The notes below the pieces were generated by a model. It saw only the letters and a list, made by a program, of their open reading frames with translations. It made no database searches and was not told the DNA's origin. DNA of 64,000 bases from CAWJKP01 sp963843465 (GTDB taxonomy: Bacteria > Planctomycetota > Planctomycetia > Pirellulales > Thermoguttaceae): contig CAWJKP010000003.1 of the NCBI GenBank assembly GCA_963843465.1, positions 682,001 to 746,000 of the forward strand, given 5' to 3'. Shown in pieces: positions 24,935-32,492 of this stretch. Numbering within the stretch: position 1 is the first letter of the stretch; each line of letters begins with the position of its first letter. A program made the translations under genes and the position numbers.

Positions 24935-25117
24935 CTACTCGGTGTCACGTCGGGCCGCTCTGAGCACGTCCCTTGCTGCTTGGCCGGTTAACCAGTTGAA
25001 TCCACACGTTGCGAGTTGGTGTTCGATCCGCTCCAGGGCCTCGGTCACGTTTGGGCGGGGGACGCCACGATACCTGTCGGCACCCCAGGAAATGTCGATG
25101 GCTTCGTCGAGCGTCAT
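24935..25117 (-). CDS. Uncharacterised cassette protein (60 residues)
   Basis: ATG 25115-25117 overlaps the stop of the plasmid-related pseudogene (ATGA) and follows GGAGGAGTGTTC. The protein reads MTLDEAIDISWGADRYRGV and then EALERIEHQLATCGFN. It ends RRDTE, where Asp-Thr-Glu is encoded by the unit TGACACCGAG itself, the only case in which the unit is translated through. Confidence 0.65.
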   Translation of the reverse strand: MTLDEAIDISWGADRYRGVPRPNVTEALERIEHQLATCGFNWLTGQAARDVLRAARRDTE

Positions 25118-25369
25118 GAACACTCCTCCACGGACACGGTTTGAAGCCACTCTTCATCGCCCTCCTCAATGCGGCTGTCGTCGTAGGCGACCTTGCCCGC
25201 ACGACACAGATCCTCGGCCATCGCTGGCACAAACCTCGCCCCAATCCCCACGCACATGGCGAGCGAGAAAGAACTGCACGTTCTGGCCGCTTTCCTGCAA
25301 GGCTTCGAGAGCGCCGGGAGTGGCAAGAATCTGGCCGAGGTTGAACTTGGGTTTGCCGTTGGTAGTCAT
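25114..25369 (-). pseudogene. Plasmid-related protein, 10-base insertion frameshift
   Basis: The frame from ATG 25367-25369 starts with FNLGQILATPGALEALQESG and FFLARHVRGDWGEVCA, a family abundant on proteobacterial plasmids. It then shifts frame. The expected continuation EDLCRAGKVAYDDSRIEEGD lies in another frame and ends with TGA at 25114. Removing ten bases (AGCGATGGCC on the minus strand, about 25215-25225) would rejoin them. The downstream end of the family (usually ending LLPEEY-like) also differs, so the copy is damaged. Confidence 0.7.
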
Positions 25370-25428
25370 GGTGTTCCTTTCAGGAAGAGAGGCTGACAGG
25401 GAAGTGAGGTGCTCCCCCATAGCCGGTG

Positions 25429-25626
25429 TCATAGCAGTTGCCAGCCCTCGACTTCGACCACAGGAAGATCGTCTTCGGTCTGCGCCTCGGAGACGGCCTG
25501 GGCAACGTCTCTCATCGGCCTGGGCTCGCCTGCGAAGGCGACTCCCTCGCCGGTGTCAACGTCTTTCCCCGTGCCGATGGCGATTGTGCCACCGTCGCAC
25601 CTGGCTCCAAACACTTTGATTCTCAT
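25429..25626 (-). CDS. Uncharacterised cassette protein (65 residues)
   Basis: ATG 25624-25626 (MRIKVFGARCDGGTIAIG) follows GAAAGGGAACCC. It is a small acidic beta-rich protein with VAFAGEPRPMRDVAQAV in the middle. The stop is the TGA of TGACACCG at 25424. Function unknown. Confidence 0.6.
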   Translation of the reverse strand: MRIKVFGARCDGGTIAIGTGKDVDTGEGVAFAGEPRPMRDVAQAVSEAQTEDDLPVVEVEGWQLL

Positions 25627-25678
25627 GGGTTCCCTTTCAGCAGTCTTGCGTGCTCTCCTGCCAGCCATCGAGCCGGTG

Positions 25679-26113
25679 TCAGCCGGTCATTTTGGTGACC
25701 CAACGATTCGCCTGTGGGGCCGTCTTGAAGCGGGCGTGAACCTGCCCATCAGCCAGCACCTCGGCCTCGAAGCCCGGTTCGGACGACGGTTGAACGGTCA
25801 AGGTCGGCGTGTGGTGGTGGGGATGCCGGTACAAGACCCGGCCATTCGTTTGCCGAATCTTGAGGATGCAGTGTTCCAGCAGCGCCGGGCCGCCGATGCT
25901 GGTTTGTCGTGCGAGCAGGATAGGCACCTTGACCGGCCCCATGCTCCGGGAAATCCGGCCTTCCACGTCGAACTCTTCCAGCCAATCCCGGCCGGTTTCC
26001 GTGTCGCCGTAGCTCAGGCGGATGCGAGTGCCTGCCTTGCGGGCGTGTTCAAGAACGTCGATGACGGCGGCTGGAGTGCCGTGGTGGTAGTACGTGCCAT
26101 TGACGATGTGCAT
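25679..26113 (-). CDS. Plasmid-type accessory protein (144 residues)
   Basis: MHIVNGTYYHHGTPAAVI and the core LSYGDTETGRDWLEE, then SRSMGPVKVPILL and ALLEHCILKI, match a family that is common on broad-host plasmids and ICEs and has no assigned function. It ends QVHARFKTAPQANRWVTKM. Full length. The stop is the TGA of TGACACCG at 25674. It is the first (outermost) member of the minus-strand run; its start is almost back to back with a plus-strand frame. Confidence 0.75.
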   Translation of the reverse strand: MHIVNGTYYHHGTPAAVIDVLEHARKAGTRIRLSYGDTETGRDWLEEFDVEGRISRSMGPVKVPILLARQTSIGGPALLEHCILKIRQTNGRVLYRHPHHHTPTLTVQPSSEPGFEAEVLADGQVHARFKTAPQANRWVTKMTG

Positions 26114-26119
26114 GGTTGG

Positions 26120-26398
26120 TTCCCTCATCCCATCACCGACGCCGATCTGTTCCATCTGGCTCCGCTGGTCTGCCTCAAGTTCCGAGGGCGCAAGACCAGG
26201 GGAGCAGAGGCGAAACGGGTGACCGAGACGGCCTTGGCAAACTACGTGGCAAACGCAGATCAGCACGGCCTGAAGTCCCGGCCGATGCTGGCCTTCGTCC
26301 TCTGCTACATCGGTGCTCACCTCGCCCTCGACCTGTTGAACGATCAGGACGCAGAGGCTATCTTGAACTACTGTGAGGAACACCTGGGCAAGGCATAG
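26120..26398 (+). CDS. Uncharacterised helical protein, start uncertain
   Basis: The plus-strand frame reads FPHPITDADLFHLAPLV, then VTETALANYVANADQHG and MLAFVLCYIGAHLALDLL, ending EEHLGKA at 26398. There is no ATG with a ribosome site near its beginning, which coincides with the divergent ATG of the plasmid-type gene. It may be 5' truncated or start at GTG 26108. It is followed after 16 bp by the next gene on the same strand. Confidence 0.45.
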   Translation, partial: FPHPITDADLFHLAPLVCLKFRGRKTRGAEAKRVTETALANYVANADQHGLKSRPMLAFVLCYIGAHLALDLLNDQDAEAILNYCEEHLGKA

Positions 26399-26414
26399 TT
26401 CCAAAGGCAAGACC

Positions 26415-27071
26415 ATGACCGGCCGGATCGTAATCATCCCATTCCTCCAAGGCAAGCTCGCCCCTGATGGGACGCTGATCGAGCCGGACATTGACGCCAT
26501 TTTGGAAAAGTGGCTGGAACGCCACCCAGAGTTCCGAGGTAGGAAGTTCCATGTCATCAAGACTGGGGGCGATGAAACCTGCCTCGTCCGAGTGACGGCC
26601 GACTTCAGCCTCGACCTTGCCGACTACGATCCAGCCCAAGATGCTGATCTGTACGAGGCGTTTCTCGCCAAGAGCGAGGGCTCGCCTCAGAAGTTCGAGA
26701 GAATCTGGATCGAACAGTGCAAGGCGGCAGAACAGATCGAGGCCGAGCACGGCACGCAGAAGGCGCTGGGCTACCTGATTGGCGAGAAGTTCCTGAACTT
26801 CCTGGAAGTGGCCGAAGAAGACCGGCAGTGGCGTGCTGAGATCCCTCTCTTCGTGGCTGAAATCAAGGATATCTTCGAGCCGTGGCAACTGGCCGAGTAC
26901 CTGGATACGCCCCGCAGGCTTGGGGTTTTGGGCCACGTTGCCGACGAGGAAGGCCACCGGTTGCTGCGGTCCCAGCTTGAGCCCGAGGACTTGGTACGGG
27001 AGGATGCCCGTAACCTGCGGCTCTTGGAATGGGCGAAGGAGTTGTTGCTGGAGGACAAGGCAGAATCATGA
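26415..27071 (+). CDS. Uncharacterised protein (218 residues)
   Basis: ATG 26415 (MTGRIVIIPFLQGKLAPDG) begins a soluble acidic protein rich in Glu, Leu and Trp. No domain was recognised. Its TGA (27069-27071) overlaps the ATG of the DUF6398 gene, and it follows the 26120 frame closely, so the three are probably one operon. Confidence 0.6.
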   Translation: MTGRIVIIPFLQGKLAPDGTLIEPDIDAILEKWLERHPEFRGRKFHVIKTGGDETCLVRVTADFSLDLADYDPAQDADLYEAFLAKSEGSPQKFERIWIEQCKAAEQIEAEHGTQKALGYLIGEKFLNFLEVAEEDRQWRAEIPLFVAEIKDIFEPWQLAEYLDTPRRLGVLGHVADEEGHRLLRSQLEPEDLVREDARNLRLLEWAKELLLEDKAES

Positions 27072-27862
27072 TGGCTCGCAGGAACGTATCACCCCCATTA
27101 GCCAAAATGTCCGACGAGCTTCTGTCCAAGTTCAAGGTGATCATCGCTTTGACCGACGCCTTCTGTAAGCGGCACTTGAACGAAGAGTACGTGAGGATGT
27201 GTCGGCGGCTTGCGATGGCTCTTGCTCGCAAGCGGCCATCGCCACTTGAGCGAGGCAGCAAGGAAGTCTGGGCGTGCGGGATCGTCCGCACTATCGGCTG
27301 GGCGAACATGCTGGATGACCCCAAGGGGTCTCCCTACATGAAGCTGATCGACATCGATCCCGAGTTTGGTGTGGCCAATAGCACTGGCCAGGGAAAATGT
27401 ATGGCCATCAAGAGGATGTGCGGCATTGGACGACTCAATCCCGACTGGACGTTGCCGCGTCGCTTGGGGGAGAACCCGCTGGTCTGGAATGTCGAGGTCA
27501 ACGAGCGGTTTGTGGACATTCGCCAGGAATCCCGTGAACAGCAAGTGGCTGCGTTCAAGAAGGGCTTGATCCCCTATGTCCCGGCCGACCGAGAAGCAGC
27601 GATGGCCAAGGACGAAAAGCCGAGTTTCGCCTCAGTAGAAGAAGATGTTTTCGAGGCGTTGGTTGGTTTTCAGCAGCGAATCGTGACCATGCTGCGGCAG
27701 TCGTCTTTGGATGATGGGACAGCGAAAGTTCTGTCCCGGCATATCAAGTCGATGATTCAGAACATCACCGATGAGATGAAAGGCTCAAGAGACTTCGATT
27801 TGGCAGGGCGATTGGAGTCGGCCTACGAGGAAATACGACGCCTCGTAGAAGACATTTCCTAA
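27071..27862 (+). CDS. DUF6398-domain protein (263 residues)
   Basis: The N-terminal ~130 residues carry the DUF6398 pattern: LTDAFCKRHLNEEYVRMCRR, ALARKRPSPLERGS and WACGIVRTIGWANML. The C-terminal half (EALVGFQQRIVTMLRQSS) is helical. Family function is unknown. ATG is either 27068 or 27071 (tandem ATGATG), overlapping the upstream stop. Confidence 0.7.
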   Translation: MARRNVSPPLAKMSDELLSKFKVIIALTDAFCKRHLNEEYVRMCRRLAMALARKRPSPLERGSKEVWACGIVRTIGWANMLDDPKGSPYMKLIDIDPEFGVANSTGQGKCMAIKRMCGIGRLNPDWTLPRRLGENPLVWNVEVNERFVDIRQESREQQVAAFKKGLIPYVPADREAAMAKDEKPSFASVEEDVFEALVGFQQRIVTMLRQSSLDDGTAKVLSRHIKSMIQNITDEMKGSRDFDLAGRLESAYEEIRRLVEDIS

Positions 27863-27870
27863 TAATCCTG

Positions 27871-28197
27871 TTACCCCTGCGGCTCGGTTTCCCGAAGCAG
27901 TCTCAACTGTTCAACGATCAAGTCGATCATCTGCTTGCCAACGGCGTGGACTTCTTCGTTTCCCTCGACCAAATGTACTGGCTCAAAGAGAATGAACTGG
28001 ATCGCTGTCATTGCCACCAGCCGTTGAAGCGACTCGGGACGGCAGTTCTTCCACTTGGCTGATCCGAATGGAGTCGGGTGCTTGTCTCGCAGCAGAGCAT
28101 CAATGTCTACCTGTAAGTCCATGATCTCGAACAGCTTCTTGCGCACCAACGCTCCGATTCTTTCGGCCTCTCGACGTTCTTCTTCGGGTACGTCCAC
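27871..28197 (-). CDS. Uncharacterised protein (108 residues, GTG start)
   Basis: GTG 28195-28197 lies 7 bases after AAAGGAG. The protein begins VDVPEEERREAERIGALV and continues through LQVDIDALLRDKHPTPFGS, all helical. It converges on the DUF6398 gene with only 8 bp between stops. No family recognised. Confidence 0.55.
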   Translation of the reverse strand: MDVPEEERREAERIGALVRKKLFEIMDLQVDIDALLRDKHPTPFGSAKWKNCRPESLQRLVAMTAIQFILFEPVHLVEGNEEVHAVGKQMIDLIVEQLRLLRETEPQG

Positions 28198-28244
28198 GTA
28201 AATGCTCCTTTGCACAGCAAGTTGTGGGTGCCGCCGTCTCGGAA

Positions 28245-29507
28245 TCAATCTCCCGTAAGTCCCTTGGCCCCCTTGGCTCCTCCGAACTGCTCGATTGCGT
28301 TCGCCGCCACCGCCACGCCACTCTTCCCCGAGAATCTCTCGGCGGTCCTGCGGCACGCAGCCTGAACCGCTTCCGATCCAAGCAAGGCACCCAGTTTAGC
28401 GGCGACAACCGGACCACGGAAACGGGATGGCTTGAGCCAATTGCCCACGCCCAATCGCTTCACTCGGGCAGCATTGTCGAACTGGTCGTGCGCCAGGGGC
28501 ATCACCAGTTGCGGAATCCCTGCCGCAAGTGCCTGCGCAGTGCTCCCGATTCCACCGTGATGCACGACTACCGCCGCTTTGGGCAGCAGTTGGCCAAAGG
28601 GAATGTAGGAGAAATGCTTTACGCTGCTGGGCAGTAACTCAGGAACGTGTTCGGAGAATCGGCTGAGGAGAATTCCCCGGCGTCCGAGTCGTTGGCAGGC
28701 TTCAATTGCCGCCTCGAAGAACGGCCTTCCGAACACATTGGCTGAGCCCGGCGTGAAGACGACGGGTGGCTCGCCGCCGCCGAGGAATTCCTGGACTTCT
28801 GGGGCGAGGGCCGCATCAGTTCGCTCGTCCCATAGCGGGAAATCGGTCTGCAACAGGTTCTCGGGCCAGTCCTGTTGCGGTGGGGCGAACCATTCCGGGA
28901 ACAAGCAGACAACAAGCTGGGGAGAGTGCCACCACCGAACAATCTGCCGCACGGGAGGGAGGCCGAGTTCCTGCCGAAAGCGGTTTACCTCGGGACAGAT
29001 CGTCCGTTCGATCACGAAACGTTCGGCCAGGCTGAACATCAAGTTCCTGAGCCAGCGTGGGCCGATGACGCCGGAATAGGTCGGAGGCTCGATGCGGCTC
29101 AGGATCACGGCGGGCTGGAGGTGGACGGTCACCAGCGGCACGCCCAGCTTCTCATTGGCGATCCGGGCACCCAAGCCAGTGCAACTGGCAACGACAACCG
29201 TATCCCGAGACTTGGAATACTCCTCGATGGCGGCGTACTGGAGACGGAGGATCGGCTGGATGGCCTTTTGGAAAACGTAGCGGAAGGCACGGCGTGGCTT
29301 CCAAAGGTCTGGATGATTTGCCACGGCGAGGAATTGGTCTTTGCTGCCCAGTTCGACGAACCGCAAGCCCTGCCGCTCGACCGTTTCCTGGAAGTATCCG
29401 TTGGTTTGGAAAGTGATCTCATGCCCTCGCTTCTGAAGCTCGACGGCAATGCCCAACATCGGATGCACGTCGCCTGCACTGCCAATCGGCGAGAAGATGA
29501 AATGCAC
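28245..29507 (-). CDS. GT1-type glycosyltransferase (rhamnosyl/sterol glucosyltransferase-like)
   Basis: 420 residues of GT-B fold. The acceptor-domain start MHFIFSPIGSAGDVHPML is the glycine-rich loop of UGT-like enzymes. VVFTPGSANVFGRPFFEAA and the donor motif VVHHGGIGSTAQALAAGIPQ (PSPG-like HHGG, with LVMPLAHDQFDNA) are in the C-terminal half. It should transfer an activated sugar to a lipid or small hydrophobic acceptor at the membrane. Full length. Confidence 0.87.
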   Translation of the reverse strand: MHFIFSPIGSAGDVHPMLGIAVELQKRGHEITFQTNGYFQETVERQGLRFVELGSKDQFLAVANHPDLWKPRRAFRYVFQKAIQPILRLQYAAIEEYSKSRDTVVVASCTGLGARIANEKLGVPLVTVHLQPAVILSRIEPPTYSGVIGPRWLRNLMFSLAERFVIERTICPEVNRFRQELGLPPVRQIVRWWHSPQLVVCLFPEWFAPPQQDWPENLLQTDFPLWDERTDAALAPEVQEFLGGGEPPVVFTPGSANVFGRPFFEAAIEACQRLGRRGILLSRFSEHVPELLPSSVKHFSYIPFGQLLPKAAVVVHHGGIGSTAQALAAGIPQLVMPLAHDQFDNAARVKRLGVGNWLKPSRFRGPVVAAKLGALLGSEAVQAACRRTAERFSGKSGVAVAANAIEQFGGAKGAKGLTGD

Positions 29508-29576
29508 GTCGCTACTCCTTGAGGGTCTCCTTGACGAGCTTGCCTCGGTGAGCGCTTTCTACGACAACGGGTGGCG

Positions 29577-30233
29577 ATGCCATCGGCGTCACCAGCAGCC
29601 GATGATGGGTTCGTGTCGTTGTTTGACGGCAAGACGCTCAACGGGTGGACCATCTGCTGTTTGCCCAAGGATGCAGGGTTGGGCGCAAAGGCATGGACCA
29701 TCGACCGGGGCACGATCCTGGCCAATACCATGGGCCATAAGGAGCAGTTCTACATCTGGCTTACGACCAACAAGGAATATGGCGACTTCGTCCTGCGGCT
29801 GCGTTTCCAGGTCGAGCGGAACGTGGGTAACAGCGGCGTCCAGATCCGCAGCCGCTACATCGCCACAACGGGATGGATGGAAGGGCCGCAGATCGACATT
29901 GATCCGCCCAACCCACGAGGGACGACCGGCAAGCTGTGGAACGAAGGACCGGGCCAGCACCGCTGGCTCTCCAACGAGCCGATCCCAGGTTTGAAGTTTT
30001 TCTACGCCGACCAAGGTGATGGCTGGAATGACCTGGAAATCACGGCCAAAGGGATGAGGATCAAGTCGGTGCTCAATGGCGTGACCGTGGTGGACTACGA
30101 TGGTTCCGGCGTGCTGGACGACGAACTCCACAGGCAGCACCAGGTCGGCACCCGAGGCGTGATCGGATTGCAGATCCACCAGCACGATGAGTTGAAGCTC
30201 CGCTTCAAGGATCTCTGGATCAAGGAACTCTGA
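29577..30233 (+). CDS. DUF1080 (3-keto-disaccharide hydrolase-like) protein without signal peptide
   Basis: A concanavalin-like DUF1080 domain: FVSLFDGKTLNGWTI near the N-terminus, GNSGVQIRSRY, NDLEITAKGMRIKSVLNG and GVIGLQIHQHDELKLRFKDL near the C-terminus. Family members are normally secreted, but here the frame starts MPSASPAADDG with no signal peptide, and the upstream DNA lies close to the divergent glycosyltransferase gene. The 5' end is therefore probably truncated. Confidence 0.75.
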   Translation: MPSASPAADDGFVSLFDGKTLNGWTICCLPKDAGLGAKAWTIDRGTILANTMGHKEQFYIWLTTNKEYGDFVLRLRFQVERNVGNSGVQIRSRYIATTGWMEGPQIDIDPPNPRGTTGKLWNEGPGQHRWLSNEPIPGLKFFYADQGDGWNDLEITAKGMRIKSVLNGVTVVDYDGSGVLDDELHRQHQVGTRGVIGLQIHQHDELKLRFKDLWIKEL

Positions 30234-30272
30234 TGGCAGGTTCACCCTACGGGAAGATGCGGTCGAAAGTCG

Positions 30273-30917
30273 ATGTCCATACCCGATCTTATTGACAGCA
30301 CCGCCGCCTACGTGAGAACCACGCTCTCGGGCGACGGCACCGGCCACGACTGGTGGCACGTCTACCGTGTCTGGAGGACAGCCCAGCGGATTGGTCAGGC
30401 CGAGAAAGCCGATCTGCTCGTCGTGGAACTGGCCGCCCTGCTGCACGAGATTGCCGATTGGAAGCTGCACGGCGGCGATTCCACGGTCGGGCCCAGGATA
30501 GCCAGGGAGTGGCTCGATTCCCTCGATGCCCGCATTTCCGACCATGTCTGCCAGATCATCGCCAACATCTCCTTCAAGGGGGCGAAAGTTGAGCAGCCGA
30601 CGCTCTCGCTGGAAGGGCAGGTCGTGCAAGATGCCGACCGCTTGGATGCGATGGGGGCCATCGGCATTGCCCGAGCCTTCGCCTACGGGGGAGCCAAGGG
30701 CCAGGCGATCTACGACCCAGCGGTTTCACACACGGCCCATCGCACGCCCGAGGCGTACTTGCAGAGTGGCACCACCATCAACCACTTCTACGAAAAGCTA
30801 CTTCTCTTGAGGGACCGCATGAACACGGCGACCGGCAGGGCGGTGGCTGAGGAGACGCATCAGTTCATGGAGGACTATTTGCGGCGGTTCTTCGAGGAAT
30901 GGGAAGGCTGCCAATGA
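30273..30917 (+). CDS. HD-domain phosphohydrolase (YedJ-like)
   Basis: 214 residues. GHDWWHVYRVWRTAQRIG gives the first His, LLHEIADWK the HD-equivalent pair (His-Glu-x-x-Asp), and VQDADRLDAMGAIGIARAF the later Asp and Arg. This is the uncharacterised HD phosphohydrolase group of about 215 residues. The stop overlaps the ATG of the next membrane-protein gene (ATGA). Confidence 0.85.
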   Translation: MSIPDLIDSTAAYVRTTLSGDGTGHDWWHVYRVWRTAQRIGQAEKADLLVVELAALLHEIADWKLHGGDSTVGPRIAREWLDSLDARISDHVCQIIANISFKGAKVEQPTLSLEGQVVQDADRLDAMGAIGIARAFAYGGAKGQAIYDPAVSHTAHRTPEAYLQSGTTINHFYEKLLLLRDRMNTATGRAVAEETHQFMEDYLRRFFEEWEGCQ

Positions 30918-31798
30918 AAGCCCTTACCGAGTCGCTGAAAATTATCCTGCTGTGCATCGTGGCCGCCATCGTCTATGGCATCCTGCACGATCAGGTCACG
31001 GCACGGGTTTGCGTCGAGTATTTTACCATCGGACATACCCCTATCTTTAGCACCGAATCGCCAACCCTACTCGCCTTTGGTTGGGGAATTCTGGCGACGT
31101 GGTGGGTGGGCCTGATTCTCGGCATCTTGGCTGCGCTGGCTTCCGGGGTTGGAGCATGGCCGAAACTTGATGTCGCCCAGCTTGTTCGGCCAATTATCGG
31201 CCTGTTGATCGTCATGGCGGTTGTTTCGCTATTGGAGGGAATCACCGGCTATCGGCTTGCCAAGGCCAGCGGCTTGGTGCTGCCCGAGCCGTTCGGACAT
31301 CGCATTCCAAAGGCTCACCACTGCCTCTTCTTTGCCGATTCGCTGGCACACCTGGCCTCTTATCTTGTTGGGGTCATTGGTGGACTGATTCTCTGCCTTC
31401 AGGTGCTCGTTCAGCGTCGTCGAATGACTCATGGCAATGGAACCAAACCAACGGGGTATCCCATTGTGGTCGTTAGCCGTTGGACGGCGAGGTCTGTCAG
31501 CATCCCGTTGTTCGGCCTCGTGGCGGTTTTTGTGTTTGGCGACGGCGTGCCGAACCCGCTGACGGCATCGTTGCAAGAGACTCTGCTTAGTATCGTTGTT
31601 GTGATGATGTTTGTTGGGCTGGTTCTTGTGTGGAAATGGGAGGAAGTCGGTGGACTGCTGATGTTCGGTGGTTTGCCCCTGTTTGCCGCAAGCACGCAAG
31701 GATTTTTGCTCAACATCGTCCTTATCCCCTGGCTGGTCGCTGGTCTGTTGTATCTGGTATGTTGGTGGGGAAAGAATAGGGCAATTGGTCTACGGTAG
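30914..31798 (+). CDS. Polytopic membrane protein (294 residues)
   Basis: About six transmembrane segments, for example IILLCIVAAIVYGIL at the N-terminus, WGILATWWVGLILGILAALA, LVRPIIGLLIVMAVVSLL and LLNIVLIPWLVAGLLYLVCW. The block HDQVTARVCVEYFTIGHTPI after helix 1 is conserved in related bacterial proteins of unknown function. Translation is coupled to the HD gene by ATGA. Confidence 0.75.
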   Translation: MKALTESLKIILLCIVAAIVYGILHDQVTARVCVEYFTIGHTPIFSTESPTLLAFGWGILATWWVGLILGILAALASGVGAWPKLDVAQLVRPIIGLLIVMAVVSLLEGITGYRLAKASGLVLPEPFGHRIPKAHHCLFFADSLAHLASYLVGVIGGLILCLQVLVQRRRMTHGNGTKPTGYPIVVVSRWTARSVSIPLFGLVAVFVFGDGVPNPLTASLQETLLSIVVVMMFVGLVLVWKWEEVGGLLMFGGLPLFAASTQGFLLNIVLIPWLVAGLLYLVCWWGKNRAIGLR

Positions 31799-31801
31799 CG
31801 G

Positions 31802-32473
31802 CTACCCGTCAGTCGCCAACGCCTTCTTGAGCGGGCACTCCCCGACCGCTTCTCCCCTCCGATACCGGCTCAGCAACTCCTGGGATCGTCGGGCGAGCAT
31901 TCGTCGAGCCTCCCGCCGCTTGCCTTTGACCCTGGGGATCGCCATCGACTCGTAAGCCGTGGTTTGATGCCGCATCCAGGCAATGACGGCGGCTTCGGCA
32001 CGCTGTTCCACGGGGATTCGCTTTGTCCTGGCGACGGTGCCGCTTCCAACCGGCGTGGCGTGGTAGGCAACGGCACGGGCGAGCCGGTCGGCGAGATCAG
32101 CATGGACAGGATGGAAGGCGAGGAACGTCAGCACCGCTCCATAGAAATCCTCGACGTATTCGGCCTGAGCTTTGTCTCGGTGTCGGGCGTCGGCGTCTTT
32201 GCGTTTGGCGTACCCCTCGGTGGACCGCTCCGCTTGGAGTTCAGCACGGATCTTGTCGATGGTGGCCGCCGGTGCCCAAACTCCTCTGGAGAAGACCTTC
32301 CGCCCCTTCTTCTCCTGGACGACCCAATGGTCCCCAACAGCCTTTACCCTGCGGGTCAGGGCAGCGTCACCGGGTGGAAGTAGCACCCAACCCTCTGGGG
32401 CCGTCAGCACCTTTCCATCGGCTGAGCGGACGGTGTTTGGGGTGGGACCGGGAGTGAAGGTGTTGTCGCTCAT
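31802..32473 (-). CDS. DUF2293-domain protein
   Basis: 223 residues from ATG 32471-32473. The C-terminal DUF2293 signature is clear: AEAAVIAWMRHQTTAYESMA, then VKGKRREARRMLA and SRYRRGEA. The N-terminal ~100 residues contain a beta-rich APEGWVLLPPGDAALTRR block. The start lies 20 bp from the stop of the nuclease-transposase fusion, with GTAGGAGATTGGAA between, so the two are probably co-transcribed. Function unknown. Confidence 0.75.
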   Translation of the reverse strand: MSDNTFTPGPTPNTVRSADGKVLTAPEGWVLLPPGDAALTRRVKAVGDHWVVQEKKGRKVFSRGVWAPAATIDKIRAELQAERSTEGYAKRKDADARHRDKAQAEYVEDFYGAVLTFLAFHPVHADLADRLARAVAYHATPVGSGTVARTKRIPVEQRAEAAVIAWMRHQTTAYESMAIPRVKGKRREARRMLARRSQELLSRYRRGEAVGECPLKKALATDG

Positions 32474-32492
32474 TTCCAATCTCCTACCCACG

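Larger units (their letters stand above)
20229..25681 (-). repeat. Array of 13 CGGTGTCA intergenic units
   Basis: CGGTGTCA begins at 20229, 20566, 21169, 22005, 22318, 22774, 23032, 23320, 23998, 24589, 24940, 25424 and 25674. All are in the same orientation and all fall at gene boundaries. In six units (20229, 22318, 22774, 23032, 25424, 25674) the reverse complement TGACACCG supplies the TGA stop of a minus-strand gene. At 24940 it is read through as Asp-Thr-Glu before TAG. Units lie 33-97 bases upstream of the next minus-strand start. One enclosed gene (23371-23994) is inverted while the flanking units are not. Confidence 0.85.

Noticed and set aside
20229..25681. TGACACCG units as -35 promoter boxes (TTGACA-like)
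   Set aside because: Some units lie only 33 bases before the start codon, no -10 hexamer occurs 16-18 bases downstream, and six units overlap stop codons of the preceding gene.
20229..25681. Classical integron attC sites
   Set aside because: The GTTRRRY and RYYYAAC cores were not seen at the boundaries, and no integron integrase-specific additional domain was noticed in the 21184-21915 recombinase.
29589..30629. Minus-strand frame 29589-30629
   Set aside because: It is antisense to the DUF1080 and HD genes, both of which have clear motifs.
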